The notes under the pieces are model-generated. The model was not told the DNA's origin, made no database searches, and was given only the letters and a program-made list of their open reading frames with translations. Below, one piece after another: positions 1 to 7,041 of a DNA stretch of 10,000 nt. Origin of the DNA: Methanospirillum hungatei (GTDB lineage Archaea > Halobacteriota > Methanomicrobia > Methanomicrobiales > Methanospirillaceae); assembly GCF_020216685.1 (NCBI RefSeq), contig NZ_JAIWNS010000040.1:1-10000 (forward strand), in the 5' to 3' direction. The position numbers and the translations under genes are program-made. Position 1 is the stretch's first letter. Each line of letters starts with the position of its first letter.

Positions 1-507
1 GAAGAGGACATAGAGGTGTTCATCAAGAAACTCCCCATTCTTCCAGATTGCTTTTTGATGTACTGCTTCGCGTTCAAATCCACATTTTTCAAGGACCCTC
101 ATGGATGCACGATTTGTATGAAACACTCCTGCCTGAATCCTGACAATCTCCAATGTTGCAAAGACGGCCGGTACAAATGCCCTGACTGCATCGGTGACGA
201 TACCTCTTCCCTGATACTTTGGTGACAACCAGTACCCGATCTCTGCTGTTCTTCTGTACACATCCGAAAGCGGGTGAATGCCGATTCCACCGACTGCCTC
301 CCCTTCAACCTCAATTGCAAGCATGATGGCGGTATGATCATCCTGTGCCATGGCGATGAACCGGTCTGCATCATCTTTTGTGTAGGGTGAGGGAAACCCG
401 TCCCGCATGTATCGTGCAATACCCGGACTATTTGCATGAATCGTGAGCGAGCGGGCATCACTGACCTTCCATGGCCGAAGGACACCGGCTCGGGTACTGA
501 TATGCAT
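1..507 (-). CDS. GNAT family N-acetyltransferase (RimJ/RimL-like), 3' end cut by window edge
   Basis: Transfers an acetyl group from acetyl-CoA to an amine; the RimJ/RimL-like branch often acts on protein N-termini, but the substrate cannot be told here. 169 codons are visible without a stop, so the C-terminus lies beyond the left edge; the family is usually about 170-190 residues, so little is missing. The start at 507 (MHISTRAGVLRPW) is chosen because GGAG lies 10 bases upstream and LRPW with the following SDAR is the usual first strand and helix of this family. Visible family marks are GGIGIHP (about residues 73-79), EIGYWLSPKYQGRGI (the acetyl-CoA binding loop, about 89-103), and NRASMRVLEKCGF (about 132-144), the classic N-x-x-S-x-x-x-x-E-K-x-G-F helix near the C-terminus. 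It is transcribed away from the TIG-repeat gene. Family assignment is firm, specific function unknown. Confidence 0.9.
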   Translation of the reverse strand, partial: MHISTRAGVLRPWKVSDARSLTIHANSPGIARYMRDGFPSPYTKDDADRFIAMAQDDHTAIMLAIEVEGEAVGGIGIHPLSDVYRRTAEIGYWLSPKYQGRGIVTDAVRAFVPAVFATLEIVRIQAGVFHTNRASMRVLEKCGFEREAVHQKAIWKNGEFLDEHLYVLF

Positions 508-601
508 GAACAACGTCTCCATTCACCGAGAGAGGCCTTCTGCTCATTCTCAAAGCAGCGCTCTGCGGATTACCACACAGAAGTTTTTCTTCTTCGCTCT
601 C

Positions 602-609
602 AAATATTG
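602..609 (+). promoter_or_regulatory. Possible TATA element of the TIG-repeat gene
   Basis: An AAATATTG stretch sits about 40 bases before the chosen ATG at 649, in a 141-base divergent intergenic region. Archaeal transcription normally starts about 25 bases after the TATA centre, which would give a short leader that includes the GGGAG ribosome-binding site at 638-642. No clear matching element was found for the divergent acetyltransferase. Inference from sequence composition only. Confidence 0.3.
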
Positions 610-648
610 AACGATGAACAAACCGGAACAACCGGTTGGGAGATCTCC

Positions 649-2463
649 ATGAATTTCAAATTGATACCAAGTAATTTTCATTTCTCTGCCAGATACTTAT
701 GTCTGTTCTGCATTGTGGGAGTAATTCTGCTCGCAGGGTACAATCCGGTATCCGGCGCAGAGGCCCCTGATATTACCAGTCTATCCCCTGACACCGTGCA
801 TGCAGGATTCTCCCACCAGGTCACCCTGACCGGACAGGGTTTTTCAGAGGACATGACCATTCGTTTTGCGAAGGATGATTCTGTCCTGAACGTAACGGAC
901 GTGAAAAACCTCTCAAATACATCAGTAACTTTTCGGGTCATCGTCCCGGCTGATGCTGATCCCGGGCTGTATCAGATGACGCTTCAGTCACCATCACTGG
1001 GAGAGCACCGGTATAACCAGGTATTTCATGTCCAGCCACCGGCAGCACCGGAGATTGTGAATATTTCTCCCTCTTCTGCAATGGCAGGATCATCTGTTCC
1101 ACTCCGGATAACCGGGAGATATTTCCGCTCAGGCTGTACGGTCCGCCTCAATAAGGATACCCGGGAGATACTCCTTACCAATCTGTCAGTGAGGTATGAC
1201 CAGATATCCGGAGAACTCATCCTCCCGACAGATACACGACCCGGATCCTGGAACCTGTCTGTAACCAACGCAGACGGGCAGGAAACCGTCAGTTCAGAAG
1301 GATTTACCGTCATCGCTCTCCCAGAGCCTCATATCCTTGCCATCACGCCTGACCAGGGTGGCATGGATGTCCCGGTGCAGGTAGCGGTGACCGGCAGCAA
1401 TTTCCTGAAAGGGGCCACCTTTTCCTTATCAAGAAATGATCTCATCGTGCAGGGAACAGACCCCGTTGTTGATTCACCTGGTCGTATCATCGGTACCGTG
1501 AAGGTTCCAGCCAAGTATCATGAGGGCCTGTGGGACCTTACCGTTACGAATCCTGATGGACAGTCTGCTAAAAAGACCAATGCATATCTGAGTGGAGAGC
1601 CATATGCTCCCTTTAACCTGCAGATAACTCCGGTCTGGGGAATCCAGGGCACAGAACGTCATGTCACCATCAGGGGGATGTCATTCCTTGAAGGGGATCG
1701 GGTCACGTTGCAACGGGGAGAAAAGACCATATCTGCAAAGAATGTCACCATCGTTTCACCAACCCAGATCACCTGTACCATCCCCATTCCGGAGAATGCT
1801 CCGCAGGGGGCCTGGGACGTGGTTGTGACAAGCCGGTATAACAAGAGTGATATCCTCAAAGGCGGGTTCTCCATCTATACGAAAACATCCCTTCTCCTGT
1901 CCGGAATAGAGCCGGCTACCGGGGAACAGGGGCAGTATCTTACCGCAACCATACTTGGAAATAACCTTGCAAACGGGTCATCCGTCATGCTGTCCACCAG
2001 CGGAGAGGACCAGATCCAAAGTGAATCAACCGCATTAGTCCGTCCTGATGAACTGAAGGCCTGGTTCCATATCCCGTCAGATGCCATGCCTGATCTGTAT
2101 GATCTGACGGTCATATTCCCGTCTGGTCAGAAACTGGTAAAACCCGGAGCGTTCAGGGTTCTCTATAATAACACCCCGGTCATCGAGTCAATTGAACCTG
2201 ACCGGGCTCAGGTTGGAACTGAGGATCTGAAGATCACCGTAACAGGGAAAAATTTCGGGGATGGAGAGTATCTGAACCTGAATCTTACCCATAATGCCAC
2301 GACGATACCGGTATCTGGTGCAATGTCATACAAAGGAACCAGGATCACCGGATATCTGACCATTCCAAACGGAACCTGGACCGGGTGGTATGATCTGGAT
2401 GTTACCAGGGATGCCGGCCGGGGGAGAAGTGCAACAAAAGCAGAGATGTTCAGGGTTTTGTAA
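649..2463 (+). CDS. Secreted protein of six tandem IPT/TIG domains
   Basis: A 604-residue extracytoplasmic protein. The open frame extends upstream to 436, but 649 is preferred: GGGAG lies 6 bases before the ATG and the protein then begins with a signal peptide (hydrophobic core at about 15-31, likely cleavage near SGA-EA at 36-39). The rest is six immunoglobulin-like IPT/TIG repeats of about 90 residues, at roughly 40-129, 133-222, 226-315, 320-410, 414-505 and 509-604. Each opens with a pattern like P-x-I-x-x-I-x-P (SLSPDTV, NISPSSA, AITPDQG, QITPVWG, GIEPATG, SIEPDRA), then a V-T-G-x-x-F-like strand, and closes near a W/Y-D/N-L-x-V-T strand. About a dozen N-x-S/T sequons fit archaeal surface glycosylation. 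No C-terminal membrane anchor or PGF-type sorting signal is visible. Role is probably cell surface, adhesion or envelope structure; no catalytic domain seen. Confidence 0.85.
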   Translation: MNFKLIPSNFHFSARYLCLFCIVGVILLAGYNPVSGAEAPDITSLSPDTVHAGFSHQVTLTGQGFSEDMTIRFAKDDSVLNVTDVKNLSNTSVTFRVIVPADADPGLYQMTLQSPSLGEHRYNQVFHVQPPAAPEIVNISPSSAMAGSSVPLRITGRYFRSGCTVRLNKDTREILLTNLSVRYDQISGELILPTDTRPGSWNLSVTNADGQETVSSEGFTVIALPEPHILAITPDQGGMDVPVQVAVTGSNFLKGATFSLSRNDLIVQGTDPVVDSPGRIIGTVKVPAKYHEGLWDLTVTNPDGQSAKKTNAYLSGEPYAPFNLQITPVWGIQGTERHVTIRGMSFLEGDRVTLQRGEKTISAKNVTIVSPTQITCTIPIPENAPQGAWDVVVTSRYNKSDILKGGFSIYTKTSLLLSGIEPATGEQGQYLTATILGNNLANGSSVMLSTSGEDQIQSESTALVRPDELKAWFHIPSDAMPDLYDLTVIFPSGQKLVKPGAFRVLYNNTPVIESIEPDRAQVGTEDLKITVTGKNFGDGEYLNLNLTHNATTIPVSGAMSYKGTRITGYLTIPNGTWTGWYDLDVTRDAGRGRSATKAEMFRVL

Positions 2464-2485
2464 GGTGGCCGCCTTGGTGGCATAT

Positions 2486-2502
2486 ATGGGCCCCCCATTT
2501 TT
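2486..2502 (+). terminator. Short hairpin followed by T-tract between convergent genes
   Basis: ATGGG (2486-2490), a three-base C loop, and CCCAT (2494-2498) form a perfect 5-bp stem followed at once by T residues to 2502. It lies 23 bases after the stop of the TIG-repeat gene in the 83-base gap between two convergent genes. Archaeal termination mainly needs the oligo-T; the hairpin may be incidental. Nothing else is recognisable in the gap. Confidence 0.4.
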
Positions 2503-2546
2503 GTGGCAGACCATGAGACGATGAATTCAGCTGCCGGTCTGATCGC

Positions 2547-3332
2547 TCACGCTTTGGTTGTCAGGCTCCTCCCCTCATTGTGAGAAAACCGGTATATCCC
2601 TTTTGGCACAATGATCTCAAAGAGTGCACCGTTCTGATACTCCCCGGTTTCTCGAATGGTGATGTGGGTGATGGATAATATCTCCCTGACCAAAAACATC
2701 CCAAGACCAGAGTTCTTCCCATACCCCTTCTCAAAAATCAGGACCTTTTCATCGGTTGGAATCCCTATCCCGTCATCAGCGTACCTGATAATCAGGGCAT
2801 CATCCTGGATGACAAAGGAACAGCAGATCCTGGTAACCCCTTCACCATGCCGGATTGAGTTATCCATAAGATTATAAAAGACCTTTCTGATGAGCGGGTC
2901 TGCGTAAACCTGGATTCCTTCAAGGGAAATAGAAAGAGAGATGTCTTTTATGATCAACTCTTTTGATACATTCAGGATGATGTCTGCTATATCATTCCAC
3001 TCAGGTTTATTCAGCCCGATATCCTGGTAGGTCCGGGTAAATTCAATCTGCTTTTTAATCGCGGTAATTGCTCCTTTCCCCATATTAACATACTCTGTAG
3101 CTTCCGAATCATCCCCCACTGCTTCGGCGATGAGCATCATAAGCCCCTGGAGCATGGTAATCTTATTCAGGATGTCATGTCTGGTGATACTGGAGAGGAG
3201 ATTTAACTTTTTCACCGCTTCTTGTACTGCCTCCTCAGCCTGATGCCGTTCGGTTACATCAATCAGTGTCTCAACAGCACCAGATATCTCTCCCTGGTCA
3301 TTTTTATATGGGGCCGCAGGATATACAGCCAT
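2547..3332 (-). CDS. Kinase half of the split histidine kinase (dimerisation helix plus HATPase)
   Basis: This 261-codon frame holds the catalytic half. The ATG at 3332 is only the first in-frame one and has no visible ribosome-binding site, so it is probably not a true start. It begins with the tail of the PAS domain (AAPYKNDQG, then GAVETLIDVTERHQAEE), followed by the dimerisation helix with the phospho-accepting His52 in ITRHDILNKIT. The ATPase domain shows the N-box (FYNLMDNSIRHG, about 152-163), the G1 box (DDGIGIP, 186-192), and the G2 box (GLGMFLV, 209-215). All key residues look intact, so the enzyme would be functional if the frame were joined. The RHD-type H-box is common in sensor kinases of methanogenic archaea. 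No partner regulator lies next to it; a truncated receiver domain lies more than 5 kb away at the right edge. Confidence 0.8.
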   Translation of the reverse strand: MAVYPAAPYKNDQGEISGAVETLIDVTERHQAEEAVQEAVKKLNLLSSITRHDILNKITMLQGLMMLIAEAVGDDSEATEYVNMGKGAITAIKKQIEFTRTYQDIGLNKPEWNDIADIILNVSKELIIKDISLSISLEGIQVYADPLIRKVFYNLMDNSIRHGEGVTRICCSFVIQDDALIIRYADDGIGIPTDEKVLIFEKGYGKNSGLGMFLVREILSITHITIRETGEYQNGALFEIIVPKGIYRFSHNEGRSLTTKA

Positions 3333-4327
3333 ATTCCGTTCTCTTTCATCTCCGGATAAAACCTCGTCATCTCATATGCCCCGTCGACAAGGTCAGACGG
3401 ATGACAACTGTCACCATACAGTTCATTCAGAACCTTATAGTTCCGGTCAAGAAGAACATCTACAAGAAGCGGTCGTTCAGTCGGGAAAAATGCTTTCCAA
3501 TGGTTTTTCGTCCCGATCATCTCTGATGCTGGAATCCCTGAAAACTTCTCAAGAGCCCGGTTCCAGGAGATGACGGTGTGATTGTGATCGATAACGAACT
3601 GAAATGCCGGAGAACTCTGAAGGATTGCAGAAAGCCGTGATTCACTCTCCCGAAGCGCCTGTTCAGATATCGCCAGTTTTCTGTTCTCCTCATCCTTTCT
3701 CCTGTTAATGGTGATAAATGACAGGAATATGGCGACAATGAGTAAAGTTCCGACCAGAGGAGGAAGGCCGGTGTACAGAGTGATCGCCGTCCAGTTCCCC
3801 GCGTCGATATCAATCCCGAAAACGCCGATAATTGTGCCGGTTTTAGGATCCTGAATCGGTAACAGGCCGCTGATCCAGGTTCCCCACCGGTCGGTTGTCG
3901 GGCCTACTATCCCGGTCTTTCCGGTGGTAAATAACTCACGAACCTGGTCAGAGACTTCAGTATAATCCTGTCCAGGCGGGGAGTACCCCTCACTTCCGGG
4001 TGGTTCGGAGTCAACATAAAAAAACACCCCTCCGTCATCCCGCTGCCCCATAATATAGACAAACCTGCTGAGCGGTTCTGCAGCCTTGATACTGACCATC
4101 TTCTCTTTCATTGAGATATAAGCGGGATTGGTCAGATCGGCATCTGAACCGTCAAAGGTCCTGATAGTGTCAAAGTCAATTCCTGCTGCAGCAAGTCTGG
4201 TTTCTGTGAGGATCTGCTCCCGAAGCTGGGCATCCTTGTGGTACATGAAGGCGAGAGTCACGCATCCACCGATACCTATGATGACTGCAAGTATGATGAT
4301 GACTCGCAGATCAATCCGGGATATCAT
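3263..4327 (-). CDS. Sensor half of the split histidine kinase (two TM helices, extracytoplasmic domain, PAS)
   Basis: This frame carries the input half. The ATG at 4327 is preferred over an in-frame ATG at 4378 because AGGTGG lies 4 bases upstream and the protein then begins MISRIDLR directly before the first membrane helix (about residues 8-29). Residues 30-180 form an extracytoplasmic region, probably CACHE/PAS-like: it ends with a GTIIGVFGIDID stretch of the kind found at the end of such sensor folds. A second helix spans about 181-206, followed by a basic turn (NRRKDEENRK), a short coiled linker, and a PAS domain from about 228 (SRLSAILQSSPAF, then VISWNRALEKFSG). After Tyr335 of WLY the frame runs out of family similarity and reaches a stop at 3263, adding about 19 unrelated residues. 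The ligand is unknown. Without the kinase half it could not signal by itself. Confidence 0.75.
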   Translation of the reverse strand: MISRIDLRVIIILAVIIGIGGCVTLAFMYHKDAQLREQILTETRLAAAGIDFDTIRTFDGSDADLTNPAYISMKEKMVSIKAAEPLSRFVYIMGQRDDGGVFFYVDSEPPGSEGYSPPGQDYTEVSDQVRELFTTGKTGIVGPTTDRWGTWISGLLPIQDPKTGTIIGVFGIDIDAGNWTAITLYTGLPPLVGTLLIVAIFLSFITINRRKDEENRKLAISEQALRESESRLSAILQSSPAFQFVIDHNHTVISWNRALEKFSGIPASEMIGTKNHWKAFFPTERPLLVDVLLDRNYKVLNELYGDSCHPSDLVDGAYEMTRFYPEMKENGIWLYILRPHIKMTRERYLVLLRH

Positions 4328-4364
4328 GATGCCACCTGGTATGTATGATATTCCACGTGGGATG

Positions 4365-4371
4365 ATATATA
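4365..4371. promoter_or_regulatory. TATATA element in the divergent kinase/thiE promoter region
   Basis: ATATATA lies 23-29 bases before the thiE start (4394) and 38-44 bases before the kinase start (4327). It can be read on both strands. For the kinase it would give a leader of about 15 bases containing AGGTGG. For thiE it would place the start of transcription almost at the ATG, so a second AT-rich stretch at 4341-4351 may serve thiE instead, leaving AAGGA (4384-4388) inside the leader. An exact 8-bp palindrome, CCACGTGG, lies at 4353-4360 between the two AT-rich stretches. Confidence 0.4.
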
Positions 4372-4393
4372 CCTGCATGTCCTAAGGAAACAC

Positions 4394-5014
4394 ATGGATT
4401 GTGGTCTGTACATCATTACTGATGAGATTCTGGCTCCAGGCTGCTCTCATATACAGATTGCGAAAGAATCTCTCTCCGGCGGTGCAAAAATCATCCAGCT
4501 CCGCGATAAGCGAAGAAATGCAGCAGAACTCTTTGCTATTGCGCAGGAGATCCGATCGTTATGCACGCAGTATCATGCCCGGTTCATCGTGAATGACCGA
4601 CTGGACATTGCGCTTGCAGTACGGGCGGATGGCGTCCACCTCGGTCAGGATGATCTCCCCCTCTCTGCAGCCCGCTTCCTGGCTCCCCGTCCCTTCATCA
4701 TCGGGGTATCGGTGGGGAACGTGGAGGAAGCAGTCCTGGCTGAAAAGGGCGGGGCAGATTATCTCGGGGTAGGCCCGGTATATCCGACCGGAACAAAGGC
4801 AGATGCCGGACCGGCAGTGGGCCCTGAACTGATTCGGAGCATCAGGGAGCGGGTAGCGATTCCCATCATTGCCATCGGGGGGATCAATCTTTCAAATGCA
4901 GGCGAGGTCCTTGCTGCCGGTGCTGACGGGATTGCGGTCATTTCTGCGGTGATTTGCAGCCCGGATATCGCCGCCGCTTCCAGAAAGTTTGCAGACCTCA
5001 TGATGCATTCATAG
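4394..5014 (+). CDS. thiE: Thiamine-phosphate synthase ThiE
   Basis: A cytoplasmic TIM-barrel enzyme that joins hydroxymethylpyrimidine diphosphate to thiazole phosphate, releasing pyrophosphate and giving thiamine phosphate. At 206 residues it has the normal family length. Visible motifs in order are QLRDK (35-39, diphosphate-binding Arg and Lys), NDRLDIA (67-73), GVHLGQDD (80-87, with the Mg-binding Asp), YLGVGPVYPTGTK (123-135, thiazole phosphate and diphosphate contacts), IAIGGI (159-164) and AVISAV (181-186). The start at 4394 is supported by AAGGA five bases upstream and by an N-terminus (LYIITD) that matches the first barrel strand. The next gene, 72 bases on, encodes Thi4, which supplies the thiazole, so the two probably form a thiamine operon. 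No TPP riboswitch was recognised in the short leader. Many archaea use a ThiN domain for this step; this one has the ThiE form. Confidence 0.95.
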   Translation: MDCGLYIITDEILAPGCSHIQIAKESLSGGAKIIQLRDKRRNAAELFAIAQEIRSLCTQYHARFIVNDRLDIALAVRADGVHLGQDDLPLSAARFLAPRPFIIGVSVGNVEEAVLAEKGGADYLGVGPVYPTGTKADAGPAVGPELIRSIRERVAIPIIAIGGINLSNAGEVLAAGADGIAVISAVICSPDIAAASRKFADLMMHS

Positions 5015-5054
5015 ACTCTCCCCGATCTCACCATACATTCTGGTGCACAAAACG

Positions 5055-5062
5055 TAGAAATA
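5055..5062 (+). promoter_or_regulatory. Possible TATA element before thi4
   Basis: TAGAAATA ends 25 bases before the ATG at 5087, which would fit a leaderless transcript starting at that codon. It could instead be plain intergenic sequence if thi4 is read only from the thiE promoter. Weak match. Confidence 0.25.
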
Positions 5063-5086
5063 GTTCAAATGAGACGCAGTACGGAT

Positions 5087-5845
5087 ATGACGCTTGATGA
5101 AATCACCATTAGCAGGGCAATCGTAGCCGAGCATCTCAATACCCTCATTGAGTACATGGAGATGGATGTTGCCGTGATCGGGGCCGGTCCGTCAGGTCTT
5201 GTCTGTGCTGCCCTCATCGCAGAAAAGGGGCTCAAAGTTGGTCTGATTGAGAAGAAGTTGTCCATCGGCGGCGGGATGTGGGGAGGAGGAATGATGTTTC
5301 CCCGTATCGTGGTCCAGCAGGAGGCAAAAAGGCTCCTTGACCGGTTTGGTATCAGATCATCAGAATTTGCTCCCGGGTACTACACGGCCAGGTCAGTGGA
5401 AGCGGTCACCAAACTCGCCGCCGCAGCATCAGATGCAGGGGTTGAATTCTTCAACCTGACGACGGTTGAGGATGTCATGGTCAAGGGAGACGGTACGCTG
5501 TCAGGTCTCGTGATCAACTGGCAACCGGTGGAAGCGACCGGACTTCATGTGGATCCGCTCACCATCGGGTGTACAATTACTGTTGATGCAACCGGTCATG
5601 ATGCGGTGATAGCCCGCCAGGTCTCGAAAAAGTGTGGAAGACCAGAGATTAAGGGAGAAGGGACGATGTGGGCCGATAATGCAGAGTCTGCCGTGGTCGC
5701 TCATACCAAAGAGGTATTTCCCGGTCTTTTCGTATGTGGGATGGCGGCAAATGCGGTCTTTGGCGGTCACCGGATGGGTCCGGTCTTTGGCGGAATGCTC
5801 CTCTCCGGTGAAGCGGCAGCAGAAAAGATCATCTCCCGCTTTTAA
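5087..5845 (+). CDS. thi4: Thiazole synthase Thi4, archaeal sulfide-dependent type
   Basis: Makes the adenylated thiazole precursor of thiamine from NAD and glycine. The protein is a Rossmann-fold member: VAVIGAGPSG near the N-terminus is the dinucleotide-binding loop, followed by IEKKLSIGGGMWGGGM, the typical Thi4 glycine-rich stretch, and by FVCGMAANAVFGGHRMGPVFGGM near the C-terminus. In yeast and plant Thi4 a Cys near this position gives up its sulfur and the enzyme works once; here the aligned residue in TGLHVDPLTI is His, as in Methanocaldococcus Thi4, which uses free sulfide and turns over repeatedly. The start is uncertain. ATG 5087 gives MTLDEITISRAI, matching the usual archaeal N-terminus, and a possible TATA 25 bases before it; ATG 5069 would add six residues. 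Neither has a clear ribosome-binding site. It follows thiE on the same strand and ends four bases before the convergent trmO. Confidence 0.93.
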   Translation: MTLDEITISRAIVAEHLNTLIEYMEMDVAVIGAGPSGLVCAALIAEKGLKVGLIEKKLSIGGGMWGGGMMFPRIVVQQEAKRLLDRFGIRSSEFAPGYYTARSVEAVTKLAAAASDAGVEFFNLTTVEDVMVKGDGTLSGLVINWQPVEATGLHVDPLTIGCTITVDATGHDAVIARQVSKKCGRPEIKGEGTMWADNAESAVVAHTKEVFPGLFVCGMAANAVFGGHRMGPVFGGMLLSGEAAAEKIISRF

Positions 5846-5849
5846 AGTA

Positions 5850-6290
5850 TCAGTCCTTCCTTTCAAACGGATTACATGAGTCAAATATGCAGTCAATCTC
5901 AACCACATATGGTTTTATATCCAGAACCGGGGACCCATCCAGAGCCTCAAGGCCGGTAACCGTGATGATCCCCTGTTCTATCTCTTCTCTCTCTTCTATC
6001 CTTCCGATTGAGAGTGCAATCGGGTTTGGCCGTGCAGGTGACCGGATGGTAAACACAGGTCGTGGTTCATCCCAGTCTGGCCGTTTTGCAAAGAGAATAT
6101 CCCGTTCTGCCCGATCCATCCAGTATAACACCCAGATATGGGATATCCCCTCCATGGTCCCAAGACCGGGGACGAACTGAGGATAGATCTCGATTTTCAT
6201 CGGTTCAGAGCAGGATCGCCCCTGTCGTGGTGCTGATCCCCGGCCGGTAAATGGTGAATGGATAACACCGATTGGTTCCAGTTCTATCAT
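5850..6290 (-). CDS. trmO: tRNA t6A37 methyltransferase TrmO (TsaA/UPF0066 family)
   Basis: Uses S-adenosylmethionine to methylate N6 of threonylcarbamoyl-adenosine at position 37 of tRNA, which affects decoding of threonine codons. The 146-residue length equals the single-domain archaeal form; the E. coli enzyme has an extra C-terminal domain. Signature stretches are IGVIHSPF (7-14), APRQG (20-24), RSPARPNPIALS (83-94) and LDGSPVLDIKPY (117-128), which form the beta-barrel SAM site of this class VIII methyltransferase family. AGGAG lies 9 bases before the ATG at 6290. It lies 37 bases behind tspO on the same strand and is probably read from the tspO promoter. Its stop is four bases from that of the convergent thi4. 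Family call is firm; the tRNA activity is taken from characterised homologues. Confidence 0.92.
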   Translation of the reverse strand: MIELEPIGVIHSPFTGRGSAPRQGRSCSEPMKIEIYPQFVPGLGTMEGISHIWVLYWMDRAERDILFAKRPDWDEPRPVFTIRSPARPNPIALSIGRIEEREEIEQGIITVTGLEALDGSPVLDIKPYVVEIDCIFDSCNPFERKD

Positions 6291-6327
6291 GGTTTTCTCT
6301 CCTGTATCTCTGTGTATGGAATCATGA

Positions 6328-6822
6328 TCACCAGAACGGATTTAACACCAGTATCATCCCGTTCAGGAGGGTTGCAAATACGGTCCAGCAGAGGTATGGG
6401 ACCAGGAGCCAGACTGCCATTCGCGAGACCTGTCTGAAATGATGCATGGTCAAAAGGATCAGGAGGATAAGACCTGCTATGACGATAAAGCCCCCGGCTA
6501 CTGACTGCATTCCAAAGAAGACTACCGACCAGAGCAGATTGACGCCAAGCTGGAGAAGAAACCAGACCGTTGCAATCTTCACGGTTCGCCTTTCAAACCC
6601 GTGTTTGAGAACAAGCCACCATGCCAGTCCCATCAGAATGTACAGCATGGTCCAGACAGGACCAAACACAAAGTCCGGGGGGCTGAACCAGGGTTTTTGT
6701 AACGTCAGGTACCAGCCGGTTATACTGGCCATGGTAAATGAGGATCCGAAAAATCCGATGATGAGAGGAAGAGCAATGCAGAAGATGAAGAGGAGAGCCA
6801 TGACTATCGGGCGGAGTCTCAT
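6328..6822 (-). CDS. tspO: TspO/MBR family integral membrane protein
   Basis: A 164-residue five-helix membrane protein of the family that includes bacterial TspO and the mitochondrial translocator protein, which bind porphyrins and other hydrophobic ligands. The archaeal role is not established. Hydrophobic helices lie at about 7-28, 50-72, 82-104, 108-127 and 136-159. Family marks are WYLTLQKPWFSPPDFVFGPVW (split here as WYLTLQKP at 37-44, then WFSPP and FGPVWTMLY up to 61), LMGLAWWLV (63-71), NLLWSVVFFG (95-104) and PYLCWTVFATLLN (142-154). No ribosome-binding site is seen before the ATG at 6822, but a good TATA element about 20-27 bases upstream indicates a leaderless or nearly leaderless transcript. 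It heads a probable two-gene unit with trmO. A tetrapyrrole link is attractive in a methanogen (F430, haem, corrinoids) but is only an inference. Confidence 0.92.
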   Translation of the reverse strand: MRLRPIVMALLFIFCIALPLIIGFFGSSFTMASITGWYLTLQKPWFSPPDFVFGPVWTMLYILMGLAWWLVLKHGFERRTVKIATVWFLLQLGVNLLWSVVFFGMQSVAGGFIVIAGLILLILLTMHHFRQVSRMAVWLLVPYLCWTVFATLLNGMILVLNPFW

Positions 6823-6840
6823 GATAGTATGATATCAGTC

Positions 6841-6848
6841 TTTTATAT
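6841..6848 (-). promoter_or_regulatory. TATA box of tspO (leaderless promoter)
   Basis: On the minus strand ATATAAAA ends 18 bases before the tspO ATG, so its centre is about 22 bases upstream. With archaeal spacing, transcription would begin at or next to the start codon, which agrees with the absence of a ribosome-binding site. Confidence 0.5.
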
Positions 6849-7041
6849 GTTGAATATGGCGGTCGGGATACCGGAACTTCCGATACCTACTTAAACTCTC
6901 ATATCATGTATTACTATCACTGGCAGGATTCAGAGGAATTTTTGTCACACCGACTAGTGCGAACGTATTGCCCTAAAATTTGTAAAATAACCCTGACAGG
7001 TTTTTCGTGATGTTTTTGCACTTTTTACCGGAGATGGTCAG
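6849..7041. other. Intergenic region between divergent tspO and aIF1A genes
   Basis: About 190 bases without a supported gene. It is more AT-rich than its flanks. An AT stretch at 6974-6990 (TAAAATTTG then TAAAATAA) could be the aIF1A promoter, giving a leader of roughly 30 bases that ends with GGAG at 7030-7033. In-frame stops at 6988 and 6994 bound the aIF1A frame on the upstream side. A short frame from ATG 7010 (MFLHFLPEMVR) ends at 7045 and is probably not a gene. I see no RNA gene or repeat. Confidence 0.4.

Larger units (their letters stand above)
2547..4327 (-). pseudogene. Membrane PAS sensor histidine kinase, frame broken by one apparent base deletion
   Basis: The two overlapping minus-strand frames at 3263-4327 and 2547-3332 together make one normal kinase: TM helix, extracytoplasmic sensor, TM helix, PAS, dimerisation helix with the phospho-accepting His, and HATPase. 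The upstream frame reads correctly through ENGIWLY, and the family pattern then resumes one frame away as YPAAPYKNDQG. Adding one base within 3321-3326 gives WLY-YPAAPY with no other change, which matches the usual end of a PAS domain (W-L-x-x-x-A-A-P-x-x-D-x-x-G). The reconstructed protein is about 590 residues. The domain order and the intact catalytic motifs on both sides suggest either a sequencing error or a very recent mutation. An A5 run nearby (complement of 3301-3305) is a less likely lesion site because AAPY already lies before it in the resumed frame. Confidence 0.75.

Noticed and set aside
99..485. 128-codon minus-strand frame inside the acetyltransferase gene
   Set aside because: It is out of frame with a clear GNAT protein covering the same bases and has no family likeness.
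436..648. 71-residue N-terminal extension of the TIG-repeat protein
   Set aside because: It would bury the signal peptide inside the protein, and a good ribosome-binding site stands before the ATG at 649.
3263..3332. Programmed -1 frameshifting joining the two kinase frames at the A5 run
   Set aside because: No proper slippery heptamer is present, and slipping there would replace the conserved YPAAPY by unrelated residues; a base loss at 3321-3326 explains the data better.
4328..4393. TPP riboswitch before thiE
   Set aside because: The gap is only 66 bases and lacks the conserved thi-box core, so a full aptamer cannot fit.
5501..5908. 135-codon minus-strand frame across the end of thi4
   Set aside because: It overlaps well-supported thi4 and trmO coding sequence and shows no recognisable domain.
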